Source of the DNA: Sistotremastrum niveocremeum HHB9708
Lineage: Eukaryota > Basidiomycota > Agaricomycetes > Sistotremastrales > Sistotremastraceae
Assembly: GCA_001630475.1 (NCBI GenBank)
Contig: KV419401.1
Span: 558,001 to 622,000 of the forward strand
Length of the DNA stretch: 64,000 nt
Reading direction: 5' to 3'
Part shown: positions 23,004 to 34,485 of the stretch, in pieces
Position numbering within the stretch: the first letter of the stretch is position 1
Layout: each line of letters opens with the position of its first letter
The notes under the pieces: model-generated
Database searches by the model: none
Seen by the model: the letters and a program-made list of their open reading frames with translations, nothing else
Told to the model about the DNA's origin: nothing
Program-made: the position numbers and the translations under genes

Positions 23004-24200
23004 ATGCCAAACTGCGTAGTCTGTAGAACCCCTACGAAAAAGAAGTGTCATGGATGCTCGATTACTCCCTACTGCAGCAGGCCTTGTCAGAAGAAAGATT
23101 GGATGGTCCACGTCGTAGTTTGTCATCGGCCTGGCCGAGAAATCACAACCGCAGACCGCCTCGCTGCCATTGTCCTCGCCGGCCACGCAGAATCCGAGGA
23201 TGCGACATTATCTGATTATGGCTTCGTCAACCTTTCTTGTCGCGAAGATTGTGTAACCCTCTGTCACATCTATCGCGAGGTCTTTACGATCCTTGACATC
23301 AAACCAAGTTCGCTTCATCGTTGGCGTCTCGAGGACACCCTCTATACCAATCTTCTCAAAGCGTATGAGGAGGCAGGAACTAAAGTGAATCTCGCTCATC
23401 ATGCATGGCTGCGTCAGCGTTCCAACATCTTCGATCCCGCGACGGCTGATTCTCCAGCACAACTTTGGAGTCGCGACGTCATCTCCAAACTTGCGACACA
23501 TGTTGTAGGAATGGCAAAGAACTCCTCCGAAATCGTATCGATGTTAATGATGGCTTCTTGGCCCCCTTATATGAAGCTTTGTTGGGATTTCTATTTCATC
23601 ATCTTCAGCGGAAGCAAACCCACGGTACACAAGCCCGAGCCATGGATCAAGTTTGGATTCTGTGTCGACGATAAAATCGATGCCGTGCCCTGGGAAGGAC
23701 CTATACAGCATTTGTACGCTGAGCTCATACGACGCTGCACTTTCGAAGAATTTTGTAAAGCATTTAACACTTCATGCCTCGTGGATCTCATGGACAAGCA
23801 TGGGCTCAAGGAGCGTCGTCTTGCCCTTGCCGGAGCCGCAGATTTCGAGCGAATACTCTCACAATCTCCCTATCACATCCCTTGCGTTTGGGGCCTGAAA
23901 TCCCTCGTGCGATATCCTTCTGAAGTTCAGCCATCTCACTTGTTCCCATTCGGTTTCGCCAACTGTCGCACCGAAAAAGATCTCATGCATCTCGCACGCG
24001 TCTACGCGACTCTTTTTACGGAGAAGACCATCCCACTCTTTCGAATACAATACGCTGCAGAGCAGGATCGTCTCTATCAGCTCGTCATGAGTATTCCTGA
24101 ATTCAGTCCTTCTGCCACAGAGAAGCGCTTCTTACGACGTGCCCTCAGGACCCAGAACAAAGCGAGATTCGGTTCCAAACTCCCTCCCTGCTACACTTAA
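23004..24200 (+). CDS. MYND-type zinc finger protein (tandem copy 2)
   Basis: A single exon codes for 398 residues, collinear with the previous gene: the MYND finger at residues 4-38 (CVVCRTPTKKKCHGCSITPY then C-x3-C, W-x2-H-x3-C) and the shared GREITTADRLAA junction, the SLIxLMDKxGLKxxR block and the LRTxN C-terminus. Both copies are intronless, on the same strand and about 530 bp apart, so they are a tandem duplication. They have diverged clearly at protein level, so it is not fresh. The retrotransposon begins 63 bp after this stop codon and probably replaced its native 3' flank. Confidence 0.9.
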   Translation: MPNCVVCRTPTKKKCHGCSITPYCSRPCQKKDWMVHVVVCHRPGREITTADRLAAIVLAGHAESEDATLSDYGFVNLSCREDCVTLCHIYREVFTILDIKPSSLHRWRLEDTLYTNLLKAYEEAGTKVNLAHHAWLRQRSNIFDPATADSPAQLWSRDVISKLATHVVGMAKNSSEIVSMLMMASWPPYMKLCWDFYFIIFSGSKPTVHKPEPWIKFGFCVDDKIDAVPWEGPIQHLYAELIRRCTFEEFCKAFNTSCLVDLMDKHGLKERRLALAGAADFERILSQSPYHIPCVWGLKSLVRYPSEVQPSHLFPFGFANCRTEKDLMHLARVYATLFTEKTIPLFRIQYAAEQDRLYQLVMSIPEFSPSATEKRFLRRALRTQNKARFGSKLPPCYT

Positions 24201-24263
24201 TTCGGTCCATCATCTTCTCCTTCCCCTCCTCTATCCTTATGACTTTACTATCGCTCCCATATC

Positions 24264-25139
24264 TGTAAGGTATCCTTACCTTGTCTAGCCGTTAAGTTGC
24301 CAACATTCGTCTTCGTTATCATTTTACTTCGTCGAGTCCAGCCTCGGAGATAAGGATCCGAAAAGTCAACGTGATCACGTTGAAAACTTCGAACTCCGCC
24401 CTTCGCACTCGAACAATGTCCTCTCCCTCTCCCTTCGTCATCATCATTCCAATCTCGATTTCACAATCAATCTATCTATATCCTCGATAATCACATTCAT
24501 TTCCAAGCCCTACAAACCCGTCCCCGTCGCATTCGACTTCAATCTCCGCCACCTCCATGCAGCCCATCCATGCGACAATCATCTAGTTTCAGTAATGTTC
24601 GACACTCTTTAAGATTCGGAGTCATCCCATCATCCAACGCCACATAACCGACATCTATTTATCATCATCCCGCTGTTCCGCTGTCACATATCACCACATG
24701 CCATCCTCTCGACTCGTCCAATTCACACGGGAGATCCGCCTGTCGACGTCATTCATCAGCTTTGATTGGTCGGAAACTTCTCTTATGGTTCTATCTTAGT
24801 TGCGCAGGCCTTTTTGTATCGTAAACATGTTGCTTCATCAGTCCTGTCACCCCTCATGTAGACTTTGGCCAAGTCATGTTACCAGATAACTCTCTCACAC
24901 TTTTTCATTGGTCAGTAGTTCGTATTCTAGCTACTATAAGTACAGCCATGTATTGACCGATGTAGAGTATCAATTTTATGTCCCTTTCCACCCTCTAAAA
25001 TCATCAGAACGAAAATCACCTCAAAAATATTCTTCTTCTCTTTATTTTCTCTTGGTTCGCATTATCGTCGGCCCCAGCGTCGAATTCTTGGTACGAGTTA
25101 TCTTAGGATTTCTCAGTCGACCTGCCAGTCAGACTTACA
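24264..25139 (+). repeat. 5' LTR of the Gypsy element
   Basis: Begins TGTAAGG and ends CTTACA; matches 31824-32699 line by line at a fixed offset of 7,560 bases with no difference found. An ACTATAAGTACAG promoter-like sequence lies near 24932. Confidence 0.95.
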
Positions 25140-25141
25140 AG

Positions 25142-25158
25142 TGGAGCCCACCGCGAGG
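25142..25158 (+). other. Candidate primer-binding site
   Basis: TGGAGCCCACCGCGAGG starts with the TGG expected opposite a tRNA CCA end, two bases after the 5' LTR. The tRNA type was not identified. Confidence 0.5.
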
Positions 25159-25576
25159 GGCCCATTTTGTGAACCATTTGTTTGTTGATTCATCGAGTTC
25201 CATACAGCATTTCGTGGTGTCGATTAAGTACGAAGGCCCAAACCTGTCCTCGCTCTGCAATCACTTGTGTGTAGTACTTGTTCTTGCCTTACGGCGTTTA
25301 CTTGTGCGCTGCATCGTTGTCGGGAATACCTTCAGAAACGTCGTCAGCCAGGGTCGCAAATCGTACCCGTGGGCATCCGCAGTATCTCGCTCTGTTAGTC
25401 CTTTTCGAATTCCTTTTGCACTATTCCCCCTCTGGCTTTGATCCTTCCTTCGGGAACTCTTGCTTTACAGGACTCAGGTTTTACAGACTTCAAATCAGCT
25501 CACCTCACCGAATCATACCGTTCGAACACGGTAGTGGGGATCAGCGGCTTCCCCGTGAGCTTTTCTGACCTAGTCC

Positions 25577-28360
25577 TTGCGTTATAAAAATTCTAATTAC
25601 ATCATTTCTACCCCAATCCTCACCCGAGCACGTTCACGAGCGATCCAGGCATCTTCAGACCTGTTGATTCAAGACATAGGCGACACAGGCGAATTTCTAC
25701 TACACGAGGGCGAAGGATCATCTGCGGATTCAAGCTCTAACGACGAATATCCCCTTAGCCGGCTTTATCTCGAAACACCACTTCCAGACGACCTCAACGA
25801 CTTCGATTACATCCCTTCAAGTCCCACTCCATCCTCCAGCAAAAAATCTCTCTCAACGACGTCCCAATCTCCACCCATTCATCTTGCGCCACCTCCTTAC
25901 ACTCGCGAAAACTCATTGTCTGATCTCATCACTCCATCGGAAGAACCTACTACTACGCCTTTGACTCCTACTCCTTCACCGGATAACGGACAACAAGAGT
26001 TTAGGCTTCATCCAGCTGAGTTTCCAAACAATCTCGAGAACTATAGTGACATCACGGCGTCTAGTTTAAACGACGACGACCTTGCAGGACTCTTTCCTCT
26101 ACTAGATTCACCACCAATTGTCAGCCAATCACTTCCTCCAACATCCACAGTCACCATGGCTCTTCCTTTCGTCATGCCCCTCCCACACCTCAAAGAAGCA
26201 CCATACTTCGATGGAAAATCCCGCCATCTCACCAAATTTCTTAACGAATACGAAGCTCTTGCAACGCGTGCCACGCTCACGGCAGTTGAGAAGTGTAGAC
26301 AAGTCATCAATTATACAAAGACGTCTGAAGCCGAATTCTGGAAAACACTCGAAGGCTACAAAAACAATATTTGGGCCGACCTTCGGACTGAAATCATCGC
26401 TTCGTATCCAGGAGCCGGAGGCGCCACAAGATATATCGTTGAAGATCTTCGAGATCTAGCTAAGTCTCAGTCACGCCATAAAATCCGTCACACTGAAGCA
26501 CTTGCCGATTACACCAGGAAGTATCGTGCTATACTCGGTTGGCTCGAAGTCAACGAACACGTAGGCGCCGAAGCTCACAAACATTACCTCAAAGGCTTCG
26601 ATAAAAAGCTTCGTGCCCACATTGATCTACGACTCAAGATCCAATTCCCCAATAAAAGTCAGCGCTCGATCTTCACTGTCACTCAGCTTTACGATGCTGC
26701 CAAAGTCAAAATCTCTAGCTCTGATCCTCTCAACACTCGGATTCATTCTCAAAAGAAGAAACATCGCCATCATCGTCATCGCACCAGCTCCCGCCGAAAC
26801 GATTCAGAGTCCGAGACTGATTCTGAATCAGATGCATCGGTAGATGAGTCCTCGAGCTCAGATTCTGACGAAGAAACTCGGCAAAAGAAGAGTCGAAAGA
26901 AAAGAGATCGGTCTTCTTCGCCAAGACGTTCCTCAGCTGAGTCTTCTTCTAATGTCAAACCCGAGACCAATGACAGCAATATCGCTCTTCAGCAGCTCAT
27001 TGCTCGGATTGATCAGCAGTCACAAGCCGCTCAGCAACAAACTCACGCTTTCACCAACGCCATCGCTTCCCTCTCCAACGTCATTCGTCCTCAAAATTCT
27101 CCTCTCGTCTCCGTCCAATCGACAGTCCCCCTCAACTCCGGCAGTACCTTCACGTTCACCGGATGCGCATTCTGTCGCCAAGAAGGTCATCAAATTCGGT
27201 CATGTCCTCATGTACAAGAATATATTCGTAATGGCAAAGCTATTCGAGATGCTAATAACAAGATCGCAACCCCCGCAGGGAATCCGATACCACCTGGCAT
27301 GCGTGGTCAATCCATGAAGGATCGCCTTGATACTTGGCTAGCTGCAAATCCCACGCTCCGAGCGCCAACCATCGAAGCGCCTGCCACTCAGCTACTCATG
27401 TTTGACGCTTACCTCGACAATCCAGCGCCTGTTTTTACCTCTGCCAAAATAGAAGAGGTTCCCTATGGAACTACAGATGAGTCTGATGACAATATCGATT
27501 TGTTAACTGCAATTGTTGCTGAATTTCAGGCGAAGAAGAAAGCAAATGCAAAATCGAAAGATGCGCAGCCTTCGTCTCATAACACACGAGCGAATCCTCA
27601 GCCGACGTCTCCACTTCCGCCCTCCAATCCCCTCCCTTCGACTTCTTCGTCAAATCCTCCTGTTCCTCCTCGTCCTATCCTCCCTCGATACAAGTACCAA
27701 ACTCCCATCGAAGATCCAGCCCTTCTTGGCGAAGTCATGGAAATGATCTTGAAGAATAAGCTCGGAGAAATCCAGACAAAGCACCTACTTGCGATAAGTC
27801 CTCCGTTACGTGCTCGCATTGTAGAACTTCTGAAACCTCAGCGAATGGATTTAGCATCAGTCAATCTCACGGAACCCCACATGCATGGCGATTACATTGT
27901 TGCCGATCACTCTCTCCCACTTCAAGAAGTCTCAACAGTTGTAAACGGGAAATTCAACGAATGGGGCGTACTCGATGATGGTTCCTCAATCATTGTCATT
28001 CGTGAAGATCTATGGAAAGAAACAATGCTTCCGATCTCGCCATCTCATGCAATGCGAATGGAAGGAGCCGATACGAGTAAAAGTGTCACCCTGGGAAGTG
28101 TTCAAGATCTTCGTCTCACAGTTGGTGAAATCACAGTTTTAGTTCAAGCACAGGTCGTCAAAAATGCACCGTTCCGACTTCTTCTAGGACGACCGTTCTT
28201 CTCGGTCACGCAAGCAACTCGTAAAGATACTTCAAGCGGTGATTATCTCTTAACCATTCGAGACCCAAATCCTCCCCATCACGTCATCACCATTCCTACT
28301 CGAAATCGTATGCACGGTCAAGCATATCCGCCAGAGTCATCTTTTCATCAAGGGAATTGA
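25577..28360 (+). CDS. Gag-protease region of the Gypsy element
   Basis: A long open frame (about 900 residues) with an acidic, Ser/Pro-rich N-terminus, a capsid-like retrotransposon gag region, a basic and Ser-rich stretch, a zinc knuckle (CAFCRQEGHQIRSC) and, near the end, an aspartic-protease-like domain around GVLDDGSS. The exact initiation codon is not certain. Confidence 0.85.
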   Translation: MRYKNSNYIISTPILTRARSRAIQASSDLLIQDIGDTGEFLLHEGEGSSADSSSNDEYPLSRLYLETPLPDDLNDFDYIPSSPTPSSSKKSLSTTSQSPPIHLAPPPYTRENSLSDLITPSEEPTTTPLTPTPSPDNGQQEFRLHPAEFPNNLENYSDITASSLNDDDLAGLFPLLDSPPIVSQSLPPTSTVTMALPFVMPLPHLKEAPYFDGKSRHLTKFLNEYEALATRATLTAVEKCRQVINYTKTSEAEFWKTLEGYKNNIWADLRTEIIASYPGAGGATRYIVEDLRDLAKSQSRHKIRHTEALADYTRKYRAILGWLEVNEHVGAEAHKHYLKGFDKKLRAHIDLRLKIQFPNKSQRSIFTVTQLYDAAKVKISSSDPLNTRIHSQKKKHRHHRHRTSSRRNDSESETDSESDASVDESSSSDSDEETRQKKSRKKRDRSSSPRRSSAESSSNVKPETNDSNIALQQLIARIDQQSQAAQQQTHAFTNAIASLSNVIRPQNSPLVSVQSTVPLNSGSTFTFTGCAFCRQEGHQIRSCPHVQEYIRNGKAIRDANNKIATPAGNPIPPGMRGQSMKDRLDTWLAANPTLRAPTIEAPATQLLMFDAYLDNPAPVFTSAKIEEVPYGTTDESDDNIDLLTAIVAEFQAKKKANAKSKDAQPSSHNTRANPQPTSPLPPSNPLPSTSSSNPPVPPRPILPRYKYQTPIEDPALLGEVMEMILKNKLGEIQTKHLLAISPPLRARIVELLKPQRMDLASVNLTEPHMHGDYIVADHSLPLQEVSTVVNGKFNEWGVLDDGSSIIVIREDLWKETMLPISPSHAMRMEGADTSKSVTLGSVQDLRLTVGEITVLVQAQVVKNAPFRLLLGRPFFSVTQATRKDTSSGDYLLTIRDPNPPHHVITIPTRNRMHGQAYPPESSFHQGN

Positions 28361-28369
28361 TTCGTCCCA

Positions 28370-31300
28370 GTGAGCCATTCTATTCCCACGAGACATTTTC
28401 CTTCGCTGCTGTATACCCCCAGAACACGCCAGAAAATTCAAAATATCATGAAACAATTTCCTTCGACTTCCCTTCTTTGCCAGCATCGCTTCTTGCATCT
28501 CGTCCATCATATTCCGACTCGTCGATACCTCTTCTTGGTCCTGCATCCGTTCCACAAGCTTTCAAGACTCTTCATTCACTTCTTGGTCAAGGCCTTTCGA
28601 CTCACGAGCTTACGCTCCTCATTCCTCCCGAAAACTCCACAAAGCGAACCGGTGTTGTCTACAAGAAAAAGTACAAACCTGTCAAAAACCAAATCAAGCC
28701 CGTCTCCACCACTCTTCCCGAAAAGTACCGAATCAACAGACGGATCGTTGGCAATCCCCTTGAAGATCTCCCACCAATTCCTGCAGATCCACCTCCTTTT
28801 ACGCCAGGCAAACGTCTCACGCAAGAAAGACTCGACGCAATGGAGCTGAATAAAGATGGATTTATGTTGCCCGCTGAGTTAAAGCTTCTTCATCATATAC
28901 TCAAGACTAACGAAATGTATTTCGCTTGGGACGAAAGCGAGAAAGGAAAATTCAAGGACTCCTACTTCGACCCTCTCATCATTCCCACAATCGAACACGT
29001 CCCTTGGCAACAGAAAAACATCCCCATCCCTCCAGGAATTCTACAAGATGGTCTTCTGTGTCATCAAGAAGGACGGAAAATCACTCCGAATTGTCCACGA
29101 CCTTCAGCCACTCAACGCCGTCACCATTCGAGACTCTGGTGTCCCTCCTCATATTCTAGAAATCGTCGAAGAACTAGCCGGACGCTCTGTATATTCCCTT
29201 CTCGATTTATTCGTCGGCTACGACCATCGCTCCCTCCATCCGGAATCAAGAGATCTCACAACGTTCCAAACTCCTCTCGGTACCATGCGACTCACCGTCC
29301 TACCTATGGGAATGGCAAATTCGGTTGCAATATTCCACGGTGATGTAACCTTCATTCTTCAACCGGAAATTCCTCATGTTGCTAGGCCCTTCATCGACGA
29401 CGTCACAATCAAAGGCCCAGAAACACGTTATGAACAGTCCGACGGCACGTACAAGATGGATCCAGAAAACCCAGAACGTCGACAGTTCATGACGGACCAT
29501 ATGCGAGATATGGGCAGAGTGATACATCGAGTGGGAAAAGCTGGCGGTACATTCTCAGGCAAGAAAGGTTTCTTCTGTTCCCCAAGAATTAATGTATTAG
29601 GCAATGTCTGTCTTTACGAAGGTCGTCTTCCCGACTCGTCAACAATCCAGAAGATCTCCGATTGGCCCACCCCTACATCCATCACCGAAATCCGCGGATT
29701 CTTAGGAGTCTGTGGTGTTGTCCGCCACTTCATTCTCAATTTCTCCGCCAAAACTCGTCCTCTCATCGATCTCGTCCGCAAAGACGTACCTTTCATCTGG
29801 ACCGACGCTCAAGAACAAGCAGTTGCAACTCTCAAAGACGATGTCATCAAATCCAAGGCTCTTCGACCCATCAGCTACTCGGTCGATCGAGAAGTTATCC
29901 TCGCTGTGGATACTTCAAATATTGCCATCGGATTTATTCTATCGCAAATTGGAACGGACAAGAAGCGATACCCAGCAAGATTCGGTTCTATTGCGTTGAA
30001 TACGAGAGAGTCGAGATATTCCCAAGCTAAGTTGGAGCTTTACGGATTATTTCGTGCTTTGCACTCGCTGAAATTATATTTGGTCGGAATCAAGAAACTT
30101 GTTGTGGAAGTCGACGCAAGCTATATCAAGGGTATGATAAACAATCCAGATATCGTCCCAAATGCCGCTACGAATCGCTGGATCACTGGCATTCGTCTAT
30201 TCGACTTCACCCTTCGACATGTCCCTGCCTCACGCCATCAAGGTCCGGACGGTCTCTCTCGTCGACCTCCTGTTCCAGAAGATCCGCCGGAGCCTGCAGA
30301 GGAAGCAGAAGATTGGTTAGATCATCAACTTGAGTCTTATCCATTTATTTGCGTACCTTCGTTCACTATCCACCCAGTCCTCGCCAATTTCTCTGACGGA
30401 ATTCCCACCTCCTCCGAAATCCATATCCATTTCCAACGACTCGACACCATCAAGATCTACCTCACCACACTCCAGCTCCCAACGAATCTCGATCCTAGGG
30501 CCCTTCGCAAGTTCCTCACCGAAGCATCAAGATATTTTGTGTACGAGTCAAAGCTTTACCGAAGAGTCAAAGGCGGAGATCATCAGCTATGTGTTACCTC
30601 AGCCGAACGATTAGCATTGCTCACCACGGCGCACGATTCTTTAGGCCATAGAGGATTCTTTCCTGTTCGACAAACCCTCCTCAAGCGATTCTGGTGGCCG
30701 TCGATGGCCGACGATATTAAATGGTTCCTGAAGACGTGTCCTCAATGTCAAACTCGGCAATTCATTCGGATTCACTTACCCCCAACCATCTCGCCACCAG
30801 CTTCTCTCTTTGCGAAAGCCTACATCGACACTATGCACATGCCAAAACACCACCACGTTCAATATATCATCCAGGCTCGCTGCAGCCTCACTTCCTACGC
30901 CGAATACCGCATCTTACGAAAGGAAAACACTCGGACGATTGCCGCATTCATCTTTGAAGAGTTGTTATGCAGATGGGGTTGTCTAGTCGAAATTGTGACA
31001 GACAATGGAGCAGCTTACGTGGCGGCTATGAAGGAACTCCGAGATAAGCATCATATCACTTGGATTCGCATTTCGCCGTATCACTCTCAATCAAATGGCG
31101 CAGTTGAACGTACGCACCGGGATATTCGAGAATCCATTGTCAAAGCTTGCGATGGCGACTTATCTAAGTGGCCTTCCGTAACTCCATATGTATTTTGGTC
31201 TGACCGAGTCACAGTTCGTAAAGCTACAGGCAAATCGCCTTTCGAAATGGCGCATGGAGTCCAACCCACCCTTCCCTTCGACATCTCCGAAGCCACATTC

Positions 31301-31828
31301 CTCGGACCAGCCATCACTCGACAACTCTCACACAACCAACTCGTCGGAATACGTGCCCGCCAACTCCAAAAGAGACCCGCCGACCTCGCTCACATGCATG
31401 ACCAAATTCTTCGTCGTCGCAAACTCTCTTCCGAAGAATATTCTCGACGCTTTCATTCTTCGCTCAGGACCTTCGATTTCAAGCATGGAATGATTGTATT
31501 GGTTCGCAATATTATTCTAGACAAAGGAATAGGAATCAAGACCGAACCTCGATACATTGGACCCTATATCGTAGTCAGGAAAACAGTCGGCGGCGCATAT
31601 GTGTTATCCGAACTCACCGGTGCAGTCATATCCTCTCGTTTTAGTGCCAATCGACTCGTTCCATTTTATTCCAGACTCTCCGACAACATCCTCATTATTC
31701 CCAATCCTCTCGTCTTTGAACCCGACCCTCGTTTCACCAGCGAAGACCCTGCATTCGAAGACCTCGGCCCTCTGTTCGAAGGAGATCTGACTGAGCCCAG
31801 TTCAGATCTAAGTGATGAGGGAATGTAA
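28370..31828 (+). CDS. Pol region of the Gypsy element (RT, RNase H, integrase)
   Basis: Contains reverse transcriptase motifs (LDLFVGYDHR, FIDDV), an RNase H-like segment (AVDTSNIAIGF), an integrase zinc-binding HHCC region ending TCPQCQTRQ, the DDE-type integrase core (VTDNGAAYV, SQSNGAVERTH) and a C-terminal basic domain. The order RT-RNase H-IN is that of Ty3/Gypsy. Treated as an element part, approximate bounds. Confidence 0.85.
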
Positions 31829-32699
31829 GGTATCCTTACCTTGTCTAGCCGTTAAGTTGCCAACATTCGTCTTCGTTATCATTTTACTTCGTCGAGTCCA
31901 GCCTCGGAGATAAGGATCCGAAAAGTCAACGTGATCACGTTGAAAACTTCGAACTCCGCCCTTCGCACTCGAACAATGTCCTCTCCCTCTCCCTTCGTCA
32001 TCATCATTCCAATCTCGATTTCACAATCAATCTATCTATATCCTCGATAATCACATTCATTTCCAAGCCCTACAAACCCGTCCCCGTCGCATTCGACTTC
32101 AATCTCCGCCACCTCCATGCAGCCCATCCATGCGACAATCATCTAGTTTCAGTAATGTTCGACACTCTTTAAGATTCGGAGTCATCCCATCATCCAACGC
32201 CACATAACCGACATCTATTTATCATCATCCCGCTGTTCCGCTGTCACATATCACCACATGCCATCCTCTCGACTCGTCCAATTCACACGGGAGATCCGCC
32301 TGTCGACGTCATTCATCAGCTTTGATTGGTCGGAAACTTCTCTTATGGTTCTATCTTAGTTGCGCAGGCCTTTTTGTATCGTAAACATGTTGCTTCATCA
32401 GTCCTGTCACCCCTCATGTAGACTTTGGCCAAGTCATGTTACCAGATAACTCTCTCACACTTTTTCATTGGTCAGTAGTTCGTATTCTAGCTACTATAAG
32501 TACAGCCATGTATTGACCGATGTAGAGTATCAATTTTATGTCCCTTTCCACCCTCTAAAATCATCAGAACGAAAATCACCTCAAAAATATTCTTCTTCTC
32601 TTTATTTTCTCTTGGTTCGCATTATCGTCGGCCCCAGCGTCGAATTCTTGGTACGAGTTATCTTAGGATTTCTCAGTCGACCTGCCAGTCAGACTTACA
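31824..32699 (+). repeat. 3' LTR of the Gypsy element
   Basis: Apparently identical copy of the 5' LTR, followed by the ATATC target duplication. Confidence 0.95.
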
Positions 32700-32704
32700 A
32701 TATC

Positions 32705-33108
32705 CTCTGTATCCCTAGCGCTTCTTCCCGTTGTACTATCCCGGTTCCTTCTGTAATGCCCTCTACCCTTCTGCCCTCGCTTTGTAATGAAATTTCGTGG
32801 TCACGTACATATTTTCCAGGTCCATCGGGTTAGCGGATTATCGGCTCAAATCTTTAACTTGTCCCATCTTCTGCAATTGTTGGCGTTCGCTCTTCGACTC
32901 TGTCCGGTTCCAACTCTCTCGGCTCCCTCCAATAACGCACGAATGTCTCTTTTGTTATTTAGTGGGAAAACTGGCAAAGGCATGATTTCTTGAATTTCTT
33001 CTCACTCTCGATAATGACGCCGGGTATGACCGCAGCAACCCTGGGGTCGTCACGGTTGCCGTCTTCCTCGTTGATTTGGTCCCGTCTCCGAGTCTCCAAG
33101 CTTCAACC
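32705..33108. other. Promoter-side flank of the membrane glycoprotein gene
   Basis: Short spacer between the 3' LTR and the ATG at 33109; no gene seen. The LTR is close enough to influence this promoter. Confidence 0.5.
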
Positions 33109-33985
33109 ATGAGGTTCATCAGCTCTCTGGTCCCGTGTCTGCTGTATCTCGCTCTTGTGCGCGGTCAAATCTCGACGCCCATTCCGGAGGGAACAGAGGT
33201 CCCACAAAGCAGCACGACGACGAGCGCGCCTAATGAGATCACCGACGCTCCTGGCTTGTAAGCATCCGTTTTCTCAAGTTCTGCGTAGACTGAGCATCGA
33301 TAGTTCCGAGTCTACGTATCCGGCGACAATCACGGAATGTTATCTCGCTCAGACGGTCTCGGGAACCTTGGTCGCAGTTGAAGGCTTCCCGTGCGTCTCA
33401 ACTCATTTGCCTTCGAGCTGGAGTTCATTTACGTTGATAGGGGCGCTACCGACCTTCCTGATGGCGCAGAGTGCTTTGAGATAATCAGAGAGGGAACGCT
33501 CGTCGCGGAAATCGAATTGTGAGTTTACTCTGATATCATAATGATGCGTTCAGCTCATCAAATGTAGGTTCACCGTGGGCCCTGGAGGGGATACAGTAAC
33601 GATTGGCGCACTCAGCACGGCTTCCCCCAGCCCTTCTCCTACTCCTGCTCCCAAGAAATCGCACAGTGCTGCCATCGCTGCTTCAGTCTCTGCCGTTGGG
33701 GGTCTTATTCTCGTCGGCTTGGTACGCTTCTTCTTTTCCTTTTGCACGGTGTACCTAATGCGTGTCCTAGTTTATCATCTGGCTGCGTCATCGCCGAAGA
33801 ACTAGTTCTGCTTCTCAGATGGCAAGTTCGAGAGCTGGGGCGTGGGTACGCCGCTCTGGATGGGTCAAGGATGAGAAGGTTGCTGAAAACGAGGGCATCG
33901 GTCAGTACTCTTACATTCATGTCTTGAGGATTACCTGAAGAGTTTCGCAGCACTCGAAGAACGAAAGTCCCCTGTTCACACATGA
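33109..33985 (+). CDS. Single-pass membrane protein, secreted ectodomain (twin of 59939-61006)
   Basis: Six exons give about 210 residues. A signal peptide (MRFISSLVPCLLYLALVRG) precedes a Ser/Thr-rich segment ending SAPNEITDAPG. The ectodomain has STYPATITECYLAQTVSGTL and AECFEIIREGT with two Cys, then a Pro/Ser stalk (ASPSPSPTPAPKK). The TM helix is AAIAASVSAVGGLILVGL with IIWL following. The cytoplasmic tail is basic (RHRRRTSSASQ, then RRSGWVKDEK). The architecture resembles a cell-surface sensor or anchor but has no domain I recognise. The gene at 59939 is a clear paralogue with the same intron positions, which fixes the splice choices here. Stop TGA at 33983. Confidence 0.75.
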
Positions 33986-34485
33986 TCGCCTAAACTGCTT
34001 TGCCAAAGAAGACTCCTGTACTGCTATCTTGCTGAATCATATTGCTTCAAGGACTGTGTATGTACGTTTAGAAGCTGTGTTGTATGTCTTTGTTCATGTT
34101 TCAATCTACTGTCCTGTTGTCTTCACTGGCCAGTCTTTCGCACCGTCTGCGTCGAGAGCCTGCTATATTGTTGGTGCATCGCATTGCTGAAGCTTGCTTC
34201 TGTCTCGAGTGGGACCCGATTATGTCTTCCCCCGACCCGTGGATTGGGACGGAGGCATGCATGCAGCGTCGTAGTGAGATGGATGAAGTTTTGCTCATAA
34301 TTGGCAGGTAATATTACAATCAGACGTGGATTCTTCTCTGCTATCTTCGATTGCGTTCCTTCTTGGTGCGTTGTCCGGGCGTTCCTTACCTCTAGACGGT
34401 GAATAAGCCAATCACAATGAAGATGGAAGACGTACTTTGCGTTTGTTGTCGACATTGGGGTACGATTGCGTGTGTATCATCATTC
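33986..34485. other. 3' spacer
   Basis: Convergent spacer of about 500 bases, no gene supported. Confidence 0.5.

Larger units (their letters stand above)
24264..32699 (+). mobile_element. Ty3/Gypsy LTR retrotransposon, full length, young
   Basis: The element spans 8,436 bp between identical-looking 876-bp LTRs with TG..CA ends and a 5-bp target duplication ATATC (24259-24263 and 32700-32704). A primer-binding-site candidate TGGAGCCCACCGC starts two bases after the 5' LTR. The gag-protease block is followed by pol with reverse transcriptase, RNase H and integrase in that order, the Ty3/Gypsy arrangement. It looks nearly whole; at most about one break, or the frame change this family can use between or within its genes, was noticed. 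LTR identity by eye points to a very recent insertion. It lies between a MYND gene and a membrane-protein gene. Confidence 0.95.

Noticed and set aside
26730-26979. Antisense frames inside the retrotransposon gag region
   Set aside because: Shadows of the gag reading frame.
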